Shown piece by piece: positions 34,499 through 43,273 of a DNA stretch of 58,749 bases; the stretch's first letter is position 1, and every line of letters starts with the position of its first letter. A model generated the notes under the pieces. It saw only the letters and a program-made list of their open reading frames with translations. It did not search any database and was not told the origin of the DNA. The stretch comes from an uncultured Bacteroidota bacterium (lineage in GTDB: Bacteria > Bacteroidota > Bacteroidia > Chitinophagales > LD1): NCBI GenBank assembly GCA_903919075.1, contig CAIXGR010000086.1, forward strand, positions 1 through 58,749, read 5' to 3'. A program made the translations under genes and the position numbers.

Positions 34499-36130
34499 AT
34501 GTTTAAAAAAATTTCGCCAAAACTTTTTGCAGTAATAGGAATATTGGCCGCTGTAATTATTATTGACCTGATTGTTAAGCGCCCGTTTTTTGGCACTGCT
34601 AAAGAAAGAGTGTATGAGTTACTGCATCATGGCAGAGTTAGTGTAAAAACCGATTCGGTAGACATTAACAGCCGTGATTTTTTAAAGAAATACTACGATG
34701 TTTTTGGTTATACTAAAAACTGGACCGACTCGAGCGGTACGAACGACAAGTACCGCGACATGCTGATTGATATGTTGAAGCATGCTGATAGCCTTGGATT
34801 AGACCGGAAAGATTACCATCAGGATTATATTTCGCGTTTCGATTCGCTTTCGCACTTGCCGAAATTTGATTACGCGCAATATGAATCGGAGAACGAACTT
34901 ATTTTTGCCGATGCGGCCCTTACATTTTTATATCATGTAGCTTATGGTAAAGAAATAAATATTGGCTACAACGGTGTGAAATACAATATTGACTCTGCCA
35001 GAATAGTAACCATGTTTGATAGTTTATTAATTAAGCACAACTGGCGAGGAATATTAGATAGCCTTGAACCTAAAACGACACAATATGTTATTCTGAAAAG
35101 CCAATTGAACCGGATGCAATCGTTTATGCAGGATTCTGCATGGACAGATTCGATTACAGCAACGAATACGCCTGCAGTAAAACAAGCGCTTGTAATGAAA
35201 TTAAAAGCTTATGGTTTAATGCCTGACTCGGTAAACAACGATTCTGTTTCGGCCTCTTTACTGCGTACAGCTATTAAAGGTTTTCAAAGAATGATGGGAA
35301 CTGATACCACCGGTGTTGCGAATGACAAAACACTTGCCTACTTAAATTTTCCATTAAAAAAGCGTATTGAGCAAATTAAAGAAAGCCTGAACTACTGGCG
35401 ATGGACCGGCAGGTTAAAAGAGCATGATTTTATTTTGGTAAACATACCGGCTGCGAGGTTGCAAATTGTAAGCAGCGATTCAACTAAAGATATAGGTATG
35501 CGCGTTATTGTAGGAAAGTTAGCCACGCGAACCCCATCATTTACAGCTTATATAACCAAAGTAATTAGCTATCCTTATTGGACTGTTCCTTTTAGCATTG
35601 CCACCAAAGAAATGTTGCCCAAAATACGCCGCGATACCGGTTATTTAGATAATAATAGCTTGCAAGTAATTAACGGAAAGGGCGAAGAGGTAGACCCACA
35701 CAAAATTAACTGGAATAAATATTCTGAAAAATATTTCCCGTATACTTTGCGGCAGGGCACGGGTTGCGACAACTCGTTGGGTGTACTAAAGTTTGACCTT
35801 AACTCGCCTTACAGTATATACTTGCATGACACGAATCGCAAAGATTTATTCTCTAACAAAAACCGTTTTATGAGCCATGGTTGTGTAAGAGTAGAAAAAC
35901 CCATGGTGCTTGCAGAATTTCTATTGCGCGAAGGTTTAGATACCAGCACTATTGCCCAACTGAACAAATGCATGGCTGAACAAAAGCCTAATGAATTTAA
36001 ATTGAAAAAGCATTTTCCGGTGCTTATCTTCTATATGACTGCAGACGTTGATGAAAAAGGCACACTGAAATTTTACGGCGATGTTTATGGCGTTGAGGAA
36101 AATACCACAGAAACCAAAAAGGCAATATAA
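34499..36130 (+). CDS. L,D-transpeptidase (YcbB/LdtD-like)
   Basis: 543 residues. An N-terminal signal anchor (about 6-24, FAVIGILAAVIIIDLIV) is followed by a scaffold domain with a peptidoglycan-binding-like segment (about 245-280, LRTAIKGFQRMMGTD). The YkuD catalytic domain (about 310-480) has YSIYLHDTNRKDLF and the active site MSHGCVRV, with His460 and Cys462. It makes 3-3 cross-links in peptidoglycan or attaches proteins to it, acting in the periplasm. The layout and length are those of the YcbB type. All catalytic residues are present. Confidence 0.93.
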   Translation: MFKKISPKLFAVIGILAAVIIIDLIVKRPFFGTAKERVYELLHHGRVSVKTDSVDINSRDFLKKYYDVFGYTKNWTDSSGTNDKYRDMLIDMLKHADSLGLDRKDYHQDYISRFDSLSHLPKFDYAQYESENELIFADAALTFLYHVAYGKEINIGYNGVKYNIDSARIVTMFDSLLIKHNWRGILDSLEPKTTQYVILKSQLNRMQSFMQDSAWTDSITATNTPAVKQALVMKLKAYGLMPDSVNNDSVSASLLRTAIKGFQRMMGTDTTGVANDKTLAYLNFPLKKRIEQIKESLNYWRWTGRLKEHDFILVNIPAARLQIVSSDSTKDIGMRVIVGKLATRTPSFTAYITKVISYPYWTVPFSIATKEMLPKIRRDTGYLDNNSLQVINGKGEEVDPHKINWNKYSEKYFPYTLRQGTGCDNSLGVLKFDLNSPYSIYLHDTNRKDLFSNKNRFMSHGCVRVEKPMVLAEFLLREGLDTSTIAQLNKCMAEQKPNEFKLKKHFPVLIFYMTADVDEKGTLKFYGDVYGVEENTTETKKAI

Positions 36131-36152
36131 ACACGAACCCTAACCTTAGCCT

Positions 36153-36872
36153 TTAAAATTTAGTGATCGAGTCGTTAATCAAATAAACCCGGAACGGTGG
36201 AGCAATAAGGGTATCGCTTTCAATTTGATATCGGATATTGTTGAACTGAAGAACATTGCCATCCTGCATTTTATCTATTGCATCGCGCATTTTAAAACTC
36301 ATGCGGTTACCGGTAGTTGTTAGAGTATCCATATTCCCATTATTTACTATTTGCACATTAAATGAAACTACTTTATAGCTTGACTTGGTTTTAAAAAGGG
36401 GATCAGGATTTGATGGTAAATACAAATAACCCATATCCACGGCCCTGATTCGATGGATAGCAGAATCATTGCCCACTCCATCTAAATTTGGTAGTGGGTC
36501 TATTTTTTTTATTACCTGAAATTCTTTTACTAACGCCAAAACAGATTTTCCACCAGTTTGCTTTTCATAAATTTTCAGTAATACGGTTTTTGATTTAGTT
36601 GCTTTGAGAACAATAATGGAATCTTTTATACGCACAGTTCCGCCTTCAAAAATTATAGTATCGATTTTAGTAGTAGCTGATTTAATGATTTTAAATTTCT
36701 TCGAAATATCTTTATATAGAATGTCAGTTTCTGGCACTAATTTAATACCCGATGAAACAGCCTTAACGTTAAATACCGTATCCCTGTTTTGGGAAAAAAC
36801 AAGGACCGGTATAAAAATAATTGCCGCTAATAAAAACCTGTCTAAAATTTTCCGCAGTCTATCCATATTCAC
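36153..36872 (-). CDS. Secreted GldM-C-like protein, third gene of the sigma-factor locus
   Basis: 239 residues. The signal peptide (FLLAAIIFIPVLVFSQ) is followed by a Val/Lys-rich part (about 25-125) and then a region like the C-terminal domains of GldM/PorM: YKVVSFNVQIVNNGNMDTL, then MRDAIDKMQDGNVLQFNNI and a final Pro-x-Arg strand. In GldM this region sits in the periplasm and contacts T9SS partners. Here there is no N-terminal membrane helix, so it is a free periplasmic protein. It starts four bases after the preceding gene and lies downstream of an ECF sigma gene, so it belongs to one operon. Confidence 0.65.
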   Translation of the reverse strand: MNMDRLRKILDRFLLAAIIFIPVLVFSQNRDTVFNVKAVSSGIKLVPETDILYKDISKKFKIIKSATTKIDTIIFEGGTVRIKDSIIVLKATKSKTVLLKIYEKQTGGKSVLALVKEFQVIKKIDPLPNLDGVGNDSAIHRIRAVDMGYLYLPSNPDPLFKTKSSYKVVSFNVQIVNNGNMDTLTTTGNRMSFKMRDAIDKMQDGNVLQFNNIRYQIESDTLIAPPFRVYLINDSITKF

Positions 36873-36876
36873 AAAG

Positions 36877-38496
36877 TTATATCTCTAAATATTCTTTGGC
36901 CTCATCGCTTGATTTGAAGTGCTTATCAATAATATTTAATTTAAGTTGCATGCTATTGTCTTTTTTTGCCATTGCTGCAGTTTTAAATTCATCGGGTTTA
37001 ACTATGGCTATTTTATAATCGCTGGTAACTACCCATACCATATTTTGCTTAGAGGGGTCGAAGCGAAAGTTTTTGATTTGCGGCGAGCCATAATAGGTAA
37101 ACATTGCATTTCTTCCTTTTTCAACTAAACAACAATACTGAACTGTGATTGCATTTTTAGTTTTTGCGTCTTGTAAACTAATCGTTACATTTTCGCCTGA
37201 GGGCAATTTGCTGGGGCAATCACAATTCCATATTCCAAAACCTGATACCTGGAAAGTTCTATACATAAGGTCGCTTTGCTGCATATTAGCCTCGTATTGC
37301 TTAATTCTTGCCTCCTGCTCGGCTATTTCCTTTTTCATTTTTTCTTCAGCCCCTTTTGCTCGTGCTTCATTTTCGGCTTTTAATTTTGCTTCGTTCTCCT
37401 TTCGCTTATTTAATGTGGTTTGATATTGTTTGAATTTCTCTTCGTACATATTTTTTGCTGCCGCGTAGTCTTTATCAGCAAATACCGGTGTGGCTATTAC
37501 CGTATATTTATCAGCTGCTTTACTGAATGTTATTTCGTAATTTGCTGTGCCCTCAATTCGTTTCAAATCGACGCTTTCCCATAATTCATCGGCCTTTGCA
37601 GGGTTGTATGTTTTATCTTCTACCTGAAATTTTATATTACGATAAACTGCTATCTCGGGAAATTCCTTTTCATCTACTTTTATTGAGAAGCTTGGTTTAT
37701 TTATAGTTTGCTTTTGGGGCATAACAGGTTTTTGTTTTTCAAATTCTTTCAAACTTCTTTCGCTTGCTTCTGTTTTTGCATCCTTATTAGATACGGAGTC
37801 TATTCTTGAAGTATCGGTTCCCGACACTAAATTTGAAGCTTTAGCAATGAAGTTTTTTTGCGCCAGATACTTCCATTTCTTTTCTATTGTATCGAGGTAA
37901 TAAGTATTAAACCGGTCATCGGAATTATTAGATACCATATCGACAGTTATGGGAGCTGCCGGATTTGTTTTTAAGGGGCTGCCATTTTGTGTAGCCCCAA
38001 TTTCCATCATACCTGCGCTTTCGAAATGGAATTTTTCGCCGGCAGAATCGTAAGTCATAGGAATACCGGCGAGGAAAGCTTCGGATATTTTTTTGAACTC
38101 GCGGTAGTGCAGGTCAACGTTTCCTTTTACTATATCGCCTTTTGCATCTAAAAAAGCATTGGCAGGTATGTGGATTTTGGAACCGCTTGGGTAAACAATT
38201 GTTGAATCGGTTTGAGCATTAACAACATAGCTATCTATTTTTATATCGGCATTGGCCATTGGAGGATTAATGAATGCGGTATTTAAAACATGGGCAGTAA
38301 TAACTTTATTATAAATAATAACCGCTGCCACACCTGCAACTATTATTGCCGAAGTGCTATACCAAAATTTTGCTGCTTTAAAAAAAGGTACTTTCATAGC
38401 CTGATAGTTTTTAAGAAGCTGATTAAAATTTTTACCCCTTGCAATATCGTCCTCGGTTAAGAGGCTACGGTTCATATTTGTTTTATAGTTTTTCAT
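36877..38496 (-). CDS. Single-pass membrane protein, candidate sensor or anti-sigma partner
   Basis: 539 residues. A short cytoplasmic N-terminus (about 1-45, LLTEDDIARGKNFNQLLKNY) precedes one transmembrane helix (about 48-66) and a long periplasmic part. The latter begins with a beta domain common in Bacteroidota (YPSGSKIHIPANAFLDAKGD, then LHYREF and FESAGMMEIGAT). A Lys/Glu-rich coiled coil follows (about 350-410), and a last beta region with an NCDCPSK Cys pair. It lies 12 bases after an ECF sigma gene and has the topology of a membrane anti-sigma factor, but no classic anti-sigma motif is visible. The role is inferred from position and topology. Confidence 0.7.
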   Translation of the reverse strand: MKNYKTNMNRSLLTEDDIARGKNFNQLLKNYQAMKVPFFKAAKFWYSTSAIIVAGVAAVIIYNKVITAHVLNTAFINPPMANADIKIDSYVVNAQTDSTIVYPSGSKIHIPANAFLDAKGDIVKGNVDLHYREFKKISEAFLAGIPMTYDSAGEKFHFESAGMMEIGATQNGSPLKTNPAAPITVDMVSNNSDDRFNTYYLDTIEKKWKYLAQKNFIAKASNLVSGTDTSRIDSVSNKDAKTEASERSLKEFEKQKPVMPQKQTINKPSFSIKVDEKEFPEIAVYRNIKFQVEDKTYNPAKADELWESVDLKRIEGTANYEITFSKAADKYTVIATPVFADKDYAAAKNMYEEKFKQYQTTLNKRKENEAKLKAENEARAKGAEEKMKKEIAEQEARIKQYEANMQQSDLMYRTFQVSGFGIWNCDCPSKLPSGENVTISLQDAKTKNAITVQYCCLVEKGRNAMFTYYGSPQIKNFRFDPSKQNMVWVVTSDYKIAIVKPDEFKTAAMAKKDNSMQLKLNIIDKHFKSSDEAKEYLEI

Positions 38497-38508
38497 ATCT
38501 GTTGCCCT

Positions 38509-39111
38509 CTACATGTTTATATTCTTTTGTACTACCGGTTTAAGTTTATCTAATATCCGGTAAAGCCTCATTTTTGTGTTTGGCTCGGTAATATTTAATA
38601 TCTCCCCTATTTCTTTAAATGGACGCTTTTCGAAAAAACGCATTTCAATTAAGCGGAAATCTTCTTCATCAAGCGTGGTAAGTGCGTTCAGCACAGCGCT
38701 TTCTTTTTCGGTATCGCTTACAACGTTCATTTCTTCAACTATTTCCTGCAAATGTTTTTCTTCAAGATTAACGCCGCGTTGCTTTTCGTTTTTTCTGAAA
38801 ACCTGATTTAACTCGTTTATAGCAATGCGATATAACCAGCTTGAAAAAGGGAAGCCTCTTAATTCGTATTTATGCAATGAAAGCATGGCTTGAAGAAAAA
38901 CCTGCTGTGTAATATCAAATGCATCTTCTTTGGTAACTACCCTTTGATAAACAAACTTTAGTATTTGCTCGTAATACCTTTCGTAAAGCGCGCTGAAACG
39001 CGACGGGTTTTCTTTGGCTGCCAGAATCAGCTTTTCTTCTTCACTATGCATTCCGGGGGCACTTTTTTCCTGCATTATTGTGTTTACTTGTAAGGGTTGC
39101 ATTGCCTGCAT
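38509..39111 (-). CDS. ECF-family RNA polymerase sigma factor
   Basis: 200 residues from MQAMQPLQ. Starts at 39102 and 39075 are also possible; the frame further upstream has no sigma-like sequence. Region 2 has RYYEQILKFVYQRVV and DAFDITQQVFLQAML; region 4 has LTTLDEEDFRLIEMRFFEKRPFKEI then ITEPNTKMRLYRILDKLK, the helix-turn-helix. The upstream region holds a direct repeat, AAAGTAACG twice (about 39138-39157), which may be a control site or chance. The neighbouring membrane protein and GldM-C-like protein suggest it responds to the cell envelope. Confidence 0.92.
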   Translation of the reverse strand: MQAMQPLQVNTIMQEKSAPGMHSEEEKLILAAKENPSRFSALYERYYEQILKFVYQRVVTKEDAFDITQQVFLQAMLSLHKYELRGFPFSSWLYRIAINELNQVFRKNEKQRGVNLEEKHLQEIVEEMNVVSDTEKESAVLNALTTLDEEDFRLIEMRFFEKRPFKEIGEILNITEPNTKMRLYRILDKLKPVVQKNINM

Positions 39112-39187
39112 TTGATAGTATAATACAGGAATTATTAAAAGTAACGGAAAGTAACGAAAAAAATTCTTGCAATGAACTAGCAACAGT

Positions 39188-39320
39188 AGACCTCTTCGAT
39201 AATTTCCACCTTTAGATATCAGGTAATTCTTTTTTTGCAGCCCCGCGCACCCTCTAACTCCCTAAAGGGAGAACCGGCTCCCCGCAAAAAAAGAAAACCT
39301 CTGAATTATCGAAGAAGTCT
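39188..39320. repeat. Palindromic intergenic element, copy 3, inside a long inverted repeat
   Basis: Three nested layers. The outer arms AGACCTCTTCGATAATT (39188-39204) and AATTATCGAAGAAGTCT (39304-39320) pair except for one mismatch. The middle arms are TCTTTTTTTGC and GCAAAAAAAGA. The inner core is the same GCACCCTCTAACTCCCTAAA element as copies 1 and 2. The unit sits between the sigma gene's upstream region and the HtrA gene's terminator. Confidence 0.85.
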
Positions 39321-39340
39321 AGTATAAGTGGTAGTTGTTG

Positions 39341-39375
39341 CAAAAACAAAAAGGCCGCCATTACAGCAGCCTTTT
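39341..39375 (-). terminator. Terminator of the HtrA protease gene
   Basis: On the minus strand AAAAGGCTGC pairs with GCGGCCTTTTT (one G-T pair) around TGTAATG, followed by a TTTTTG tail. It lies about 60 bases downstream of the htrA-type gene. Confidence 0.75.
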
Positions 39376-39435
39376 CATTCTAAAAACGCATTAGTCGGGC
39401 GACAAAAAAAATCGCCTGGCCACTGCCTTGAAATA

Positions 39436-40953
39436 TTACATTTTAAAAGCATACAGGTAACTCATAGGCTTATTAGGATATAAGCCTTCCACCATTACCT
39501 TGCCTGATTTATCCTTTAGTATGTTCACAAAATCCTGAACATCATTTACTGCCTGGTCATCGATTTGTGTTATTACGAAGCCTTTTCTGATGTCGGTAAA
39601 TTCATTCAGTTTTCCATCTTTAAGATCGGTAATTTTTACGCCGCCTCTTACGCCTAAATTTCTTTTTTCACTATCGGTCAGGTTGTCAAGTTTTACACCT
39701 AACACGTTCAATATATCTTTGGTGTTATCTATTGAAGCGGTGCTATTGTATTTGTTTTTAAGAATAACCTGCGCGATATAAGGATGCCCATCGCGGATAT
39801 AATCGACACTAATTTTATCGCCGGGGCGGTATTGGGCTACTTGCTCCTGCAATTCGGGTGAACTGTTTACTGCAAAACCGTTGATTTTTGTAATTACGTC
39901 TTTCTCTTTTAATCCGGCATCCTCGCCTGCCGAACCCTTATTTACACCATTTACATACACACCATAAGGCCTCTCGAAATTTACTTTTTTAGCTGTTTCG
40001 TCATCCATAGTGCGTATGCTTACCCCTAAAAATCCTCTTTGGCTAATGCCGAATTTCTTCAAATCGAATATTACTTTCTTTACAATATTTGAAGGTACAG
40101 CAAACGAATAACCGGCGTATGAACCGGTAGGTGAGGCAATGGCTGTATTAATACCAACCAGCTCGCCACTTACGTTTACTAAGGCCCCGCCACTATTGCC
40201 GGGGTTAACCGCAGCGTCGGTTTGAATAAAAGATTCGATAGATGTGCTGGCGCTTTTGTTTCCATGCATGTCATCTTCGCCGGGCAGGTTAATATTTCTG
40301 CCTTTAGCGCTTACAATACCTGCTGTAACAGTTGATGCCAAATTGAAAGGGTTACCCACTGCTAGCACCCACTCGCCTACCAATACCGAATCGGAATTGG
40401 CAAATTGAATGCTGGGTAGATTTTCGCCTTCAACCTTTACTAATGCAATATCGGTATCAGGGTCTTTGCCTATTACCTTTGCTTTGTAGCTTTTGTTGTT
40501 ATCCAGAACTACTTCCACCTCGCTGGCATCATCAACCACGTGGTTATTGGTAACTATATAACCATCCTTTGATACAATAACACCTGAACCGGTGGCTTTC
40601 ATTGGAGCCTGATTGCCGTAAGGGTTGGGGCCACGGAAAAATTGTGAAAAATCGTTACCGAAAAACTGTTTGAAGAGTTCTTCCTGCCCATTACCCCTAT
40701 ATGCGGTGCGTTCGGGCTTATAGGTTGAGGTAATATGCACTACGCAGGGTGTTGAAGTGGCAGCTGCATACCTGAAATCGATAGGCTGAACCTCATTTTT
40801 CGGCATATTGTAAGAAGCATATCTGGCAGGAGTTTGAGATTGGGTAAGGGTTACCACCTGCTTGTTAAAGCCGAAGTAGTTTAAAACGGCTACTGCAGCA
40901 AATGCACTGATAAACGATACCAGCGCAGTAAATCCGATTTTTTTAGTGTTCAT
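39436..40953 (-). CDS. HtrA/Do-family periplasmic serine protease
   Basis: 505 residues from MNTKKIGFTALV. The longer frame upstream adds 15 residues before a normal signal anchor. The catalytic triad is His138 (NNHVVDD), Asp168 (DPDTDIALVKV) and Ser254 (NPGNSGGALVN). Two PDZ domains follow (about 300-400 and 415-505), the first with GVYVNGVNKGSAGEDAGLKEKDVI. It degrades or refolds damaged envelope proteins. The N-terminal hydrophobic stretch (about 7-25) is a signal or anchor. Length and order match DegP/DegQ. Confidence 0.95.
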   Translation of the reverse strand: MNTKKIGFTALVSFISAFAAVAVLNYFGFNKQVVTLTQSQTPARYASYNMPKNEVQPIDFRYAAATSTPCVVHITSTYKPERTAYRGNGQEELFKQFFGNDFSQFFRGPNPYGNQAPMKATGSGVIVSKDGYIVTNNHVVDDASEVEVVLDNNKSYKAKVIGKDPDTDIALVKVEGENLPSIQFANSDSVLVGEWVLAVGNPFNLASTVTAGIVSAKGRNINLPGEDDMHGNKSASTSIESFIQTDAAVNPGNSGGALVNVSGELVGINTAIASPTGSYAGYSFAVPSNIVKKVIFDLKKFGISQRGFLGVSIRTMDDETAKKVNFERPYGVYVNGVNKGSAGEDAGLKEKDVITKINGFAVNSSPELQEQVAQYRPGDKISVDYIRDGHPYIAQVILKNKYNSTASIDNTKDILNVLGVKLDNLTDSEKRNLGVRGGVKITDLKDGKLNEFTDIRKGFVITQIDDQAVNDVQDFVNILKDKSGKVMVEGLYPNKPMSYLYAFKM

Positions 40954-41071
40954 ATTTATTAATTTATTTTTGTTTCTGTTTGGAACGTTGTATACCACAA
41001 AATTATTTCAATAGAAACGATTTATACAACATAAAGTATTTTACATTAACCTGTTTTAACAGCAAATTTTA

Positions 41072-41860
41072 ATGACCGTTAAATTTTATAAATACCAAGG
41101 AACCGGCAACGATTTTATAATTATCGATAACCGTAATTACCATATCAACAAAACGCAGGCCACGTGGGTTCAACGGCTGTGCGACAGAAGATTTGGCATA
41201 GGGGCTGACGGATTGATACTGTTGAATGACAAGCCTTCCTACGATTTTGAAATGGTTTATTTTAATAGTGATGGGGGCGAAAGCAGTATGTGCGGTAATG
41301 GGGGGCGTTGCCTTATAAAATTTGCACACCACCTGAATATTATTGGTAATCAATGCAGTTTTGTAGCTATTGATGGGCCACACGAAGGAGCAATTTTACC
41401 GGATGGCGGTGTTTCATTAAAAATGAAAGATGTGGATAGCATAGAAAAGCATGGCGATAATTTTATTCTTAACACCGGTTCGCCGCACTATGTCATTTTT
41501 GCAGATGATGTGAAATCGTGGCCTATTGTTGAGCAGGCTAAAAAAATACGATACTCGGAAAAATTTGCCAAGGAGGGCATTAATGTAAATTTTGCAGAGC
41601 AGAAAAGTGATGGTGAAATTTATGTGCGCACTTACGAAAGAGGTGTTGAAGATGAAACGCTATCATGTGGCACTGGTGTGGTGGCGTCTTCGTTAGCTTT
41701 TGCTTCTAAAAACAATTTAGCCGTTAATAAAGTGCAAATAGAAACACCCGGTGGCAAGCTTGAAGTTAAATTTGAAAAGGCGGGAAATGGGTTTAAGAAT
41801 ATATATTTAGTTGGACCGGCTGAGAGAGTTTTTGAGGGAGAGGTAGAAATTGAGAAGTAA
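41072..41860 (+). CDS. dapF: Diaminopimelate epimerase
   Basis: 262 residues. Two catalytic cysteines are in place: Cys74 in MCGNGGRCLIKF and Cys199 in LSCGTGVVASSL. KYQGTGNDFIIIDN is the conserved N-terminus. It converts LL- to meso-diaminopimelate for lysine and peptidoglycan. It is divergent from the htrA-type gene and followed 20 bases later by a small membrane protein gene. Confidence 0.97.
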   Translation: MTVKFYKYQGTGNDFIIIDNRNYHINKTQATWVQRLCDRRFGIGADGLILLNDKPSYDFEMVYFNSDGGESSMCGNGGRCLIKFAHHLNIIGNQCSFVAIDGPHEGAILPDGGVSLKMKDVDSIEKHGDNFILNTGSPHYVIFADDVKSWPIVEQAKKIRYSEKFAKEGINVNFAEQKSDGEIYVRTYERGVEDETLSCGTGVVASSLAFASKNNLAVNKVQIETPGGKLEVKFEKAGNGFKNIYLVGPAERVFEGEVEIEK

Positions 41861-41880
41861 AAAGGGAAAGAACGTTCAAT

Positions 41881-42192
41881 ATGAGGCTATTATTTCTGGT
41901 GAATATAATTATGTCTGTTATAATCATATTAATGTTTATCGCTGAGTTAATTATATTGTCTACCACCGACTTTTCCAATAACCACGGTACGACAAAATGC
42001 CTTGCACTATTCTATTTTACAATTGTATATTTTTGGCGTGTCATTCCTGCATTATTTTCTTTGCTTTTCCATAGAATCTCCAAGAAATATAAATTTTTGC
42101 TTATTTTATTATTACTGACCAACATTTATCTTATTTCATATAGCATACCCTTATTTACTATGTATTTAAAATCATATCTTAACCGTAGCTAA
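41881..42192 (+). CDS. Small hydrophobic membrane protein
   Basis: 103 residues with three likely membrane helices (about 2-25, 42-62 and 72-97) and short polar loops containing TTDFSNNHGTT and FHRISKKYKF. No known family is recognised. It follows dapF at 20 bases on the same strand and ends four bases before the convergent fmt stop, so the boundaries are tight; it is probably expressed with dapF. Confidence 0.55.
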   Translation: MRLLFLVNIIMSVIIILMFIAELIILSTTDFSNNHGTTKCLALFYFTIVYFWRVIPALFSLLFHRISKKYKFLLILLLLTNIYLISYSIPLFTMYLKSYLNRS

Positions 42193-42195
42193 GTA

Positions 42196-43128
42196 TCACT
42201 TGCCCTCTACCTTAAAGCCTCTCAAAAACTCCTCCACTCCCATTCGCTTCTTGCCTTCCATCTGCAATTCTTTTATTTCAATAAAACCATTGGTGCAATA
42301 GAATCTGAAAAAGGTTTTACCATCGGTTTCAAACTCGCCGGCAGATATTTTTGGAGTAACCTCTGATAGTCTTTTTTCTGCTTTATAGATTTTAAGCACT
42401 TTGGTTTGCAGTGTGGTAAACGCTGCAGGATATGGGCTTAGGCCGCGAATAAAGTTGTAGATGTAGTTTACTTCTTTATTCCAATCAATCTTACAATCGT
42501 CTTTGAAGATTTTTGGGGCGTGCTTAATGTCGGTAATGTGGTCTTGAGGGATTTGGGGATAGCTACCGAAAGCAATATCGTTTACTGTTTTGCCTAATAC
42601 TTTTGCGCCTAGTTGCATGAGTTCCTGATATAGTTCTCCCACATTTTCATCATCGCGAATTGCAATTTTTTCCTGATAAATAATTTTGCCGGTATCAATT
42701 TCCTGTTGAATAAAAAAGGTGGTTACTCCGGTTTCTTTCTCGCCATTAATAATAGCCCAATTAATTGGGGCTGCGCCCCGGTATTGTGGCAATAGTGAAG
42801 CATGGAGATTAATAGTGCCCAATGGCGGCATGCTCCAAACCAATTCCGGTAACATTCTAAATGCAACGACTACAAATAAATCGGCATTCAAAGATTTTAA
42901 TTCGAATAGAAAATTTTCGTTCTTCAATTTTTCAGGCTGAAGAATTTTTAAGCCTTTTTGAACGGCCAGCTTTTTTACTTCGCTTTCGCCTAATTGCATT
43001 CCTCTGCCTGCCGGTTTATCAGGGGCTGTAATTACTCCTACTATCTCATGCTCCGAATCTAACAGCACTTGTAGCATTGGTACTGCAAATTCGGGGGTGC
43101 CCATAAATACTATTTTCAGTTTTTTCAT
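42196..43128 (-). CDS. fmt: Methionyl-tRNA formyltransferase
   Basis: 310 residues. The N-terminal formyl-transfer domain has GTPEFAVPML, then the catalytic Asn107 and His109 in NLHASLLPQYRGAAP and Asp145 in QQEIDTGKI. The C-terminal OB-like domain (about 205-310) binds the tRNA. It formylates initiator Met-tRNA with formyl-tetrahydrofolate. It is convergent with the dapF pair. Confidence 0.97.
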   Translation of the reverse strand: MKKLKIVFMGTPEFAVPMLQVLLDSEHEIVGVITAPDKPAGRGMQLGESEVKKLAVQKGLKILQPEKLKNENFLFELKSLNADLFVVVAFRMLPELVWSMPPLGTINLHASLLPQYRGAAPINWAIINGEKETGVTTFFIQQEIDTGKIIYQEKIAIRDDENVGELYQELMQLGAKVLGKTVNDIAFGSYPQIPQDHITDIKHAPKIFKDDCKIDWNKEVNYIYNFIRGLSPYPAAFTTLQTKVLKIYKAEKRLSEVTPKISAGEFETDGKTFFRFYCTNGFIEIKELQMEGKKRMGVEEFLRGFKVEGK

Positions 43129-43184
43129 TGTTCTAAGTGTAAATATCTATAACCAAAGATGCCATTCGTTTATTAGGGCTCTCA

Positions 43185-43246
43185 TCCCCCTGACTGTCTC
43201 CCGACTTCATCAGGATCCAGTCGTCCCCCTTCGAAGGGGGACTTTT
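43185..43246. repeat. Second palindromic intergenic element
   Basis: A perfect 20-base palindrome, GTCCCCCTTCGAAGGGGGAC (43223-43242), preceded by CCCCCTGACTGTCTCCCGAC and CATCAGGATCCAGTC. It is in the gap between fmt and the NamZ-like gene. It is similar in style to, but different in sequence from, the element at 16050, 30879 and 39248. Confidence 0.7.
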
Positions 43247-43273
43247 TAAATTCAGTTTTTGAATGATTTCTGT

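Noticed and set aside
38509-39183. The longer sigma-factor start at 39183
   Set aside because: The extra 24 residues are a hydrophobic stretch unrelated to sigma region 2 and begin at the edge of the repeat element; ATG 39111 or 39102 gives a normal ECF length.
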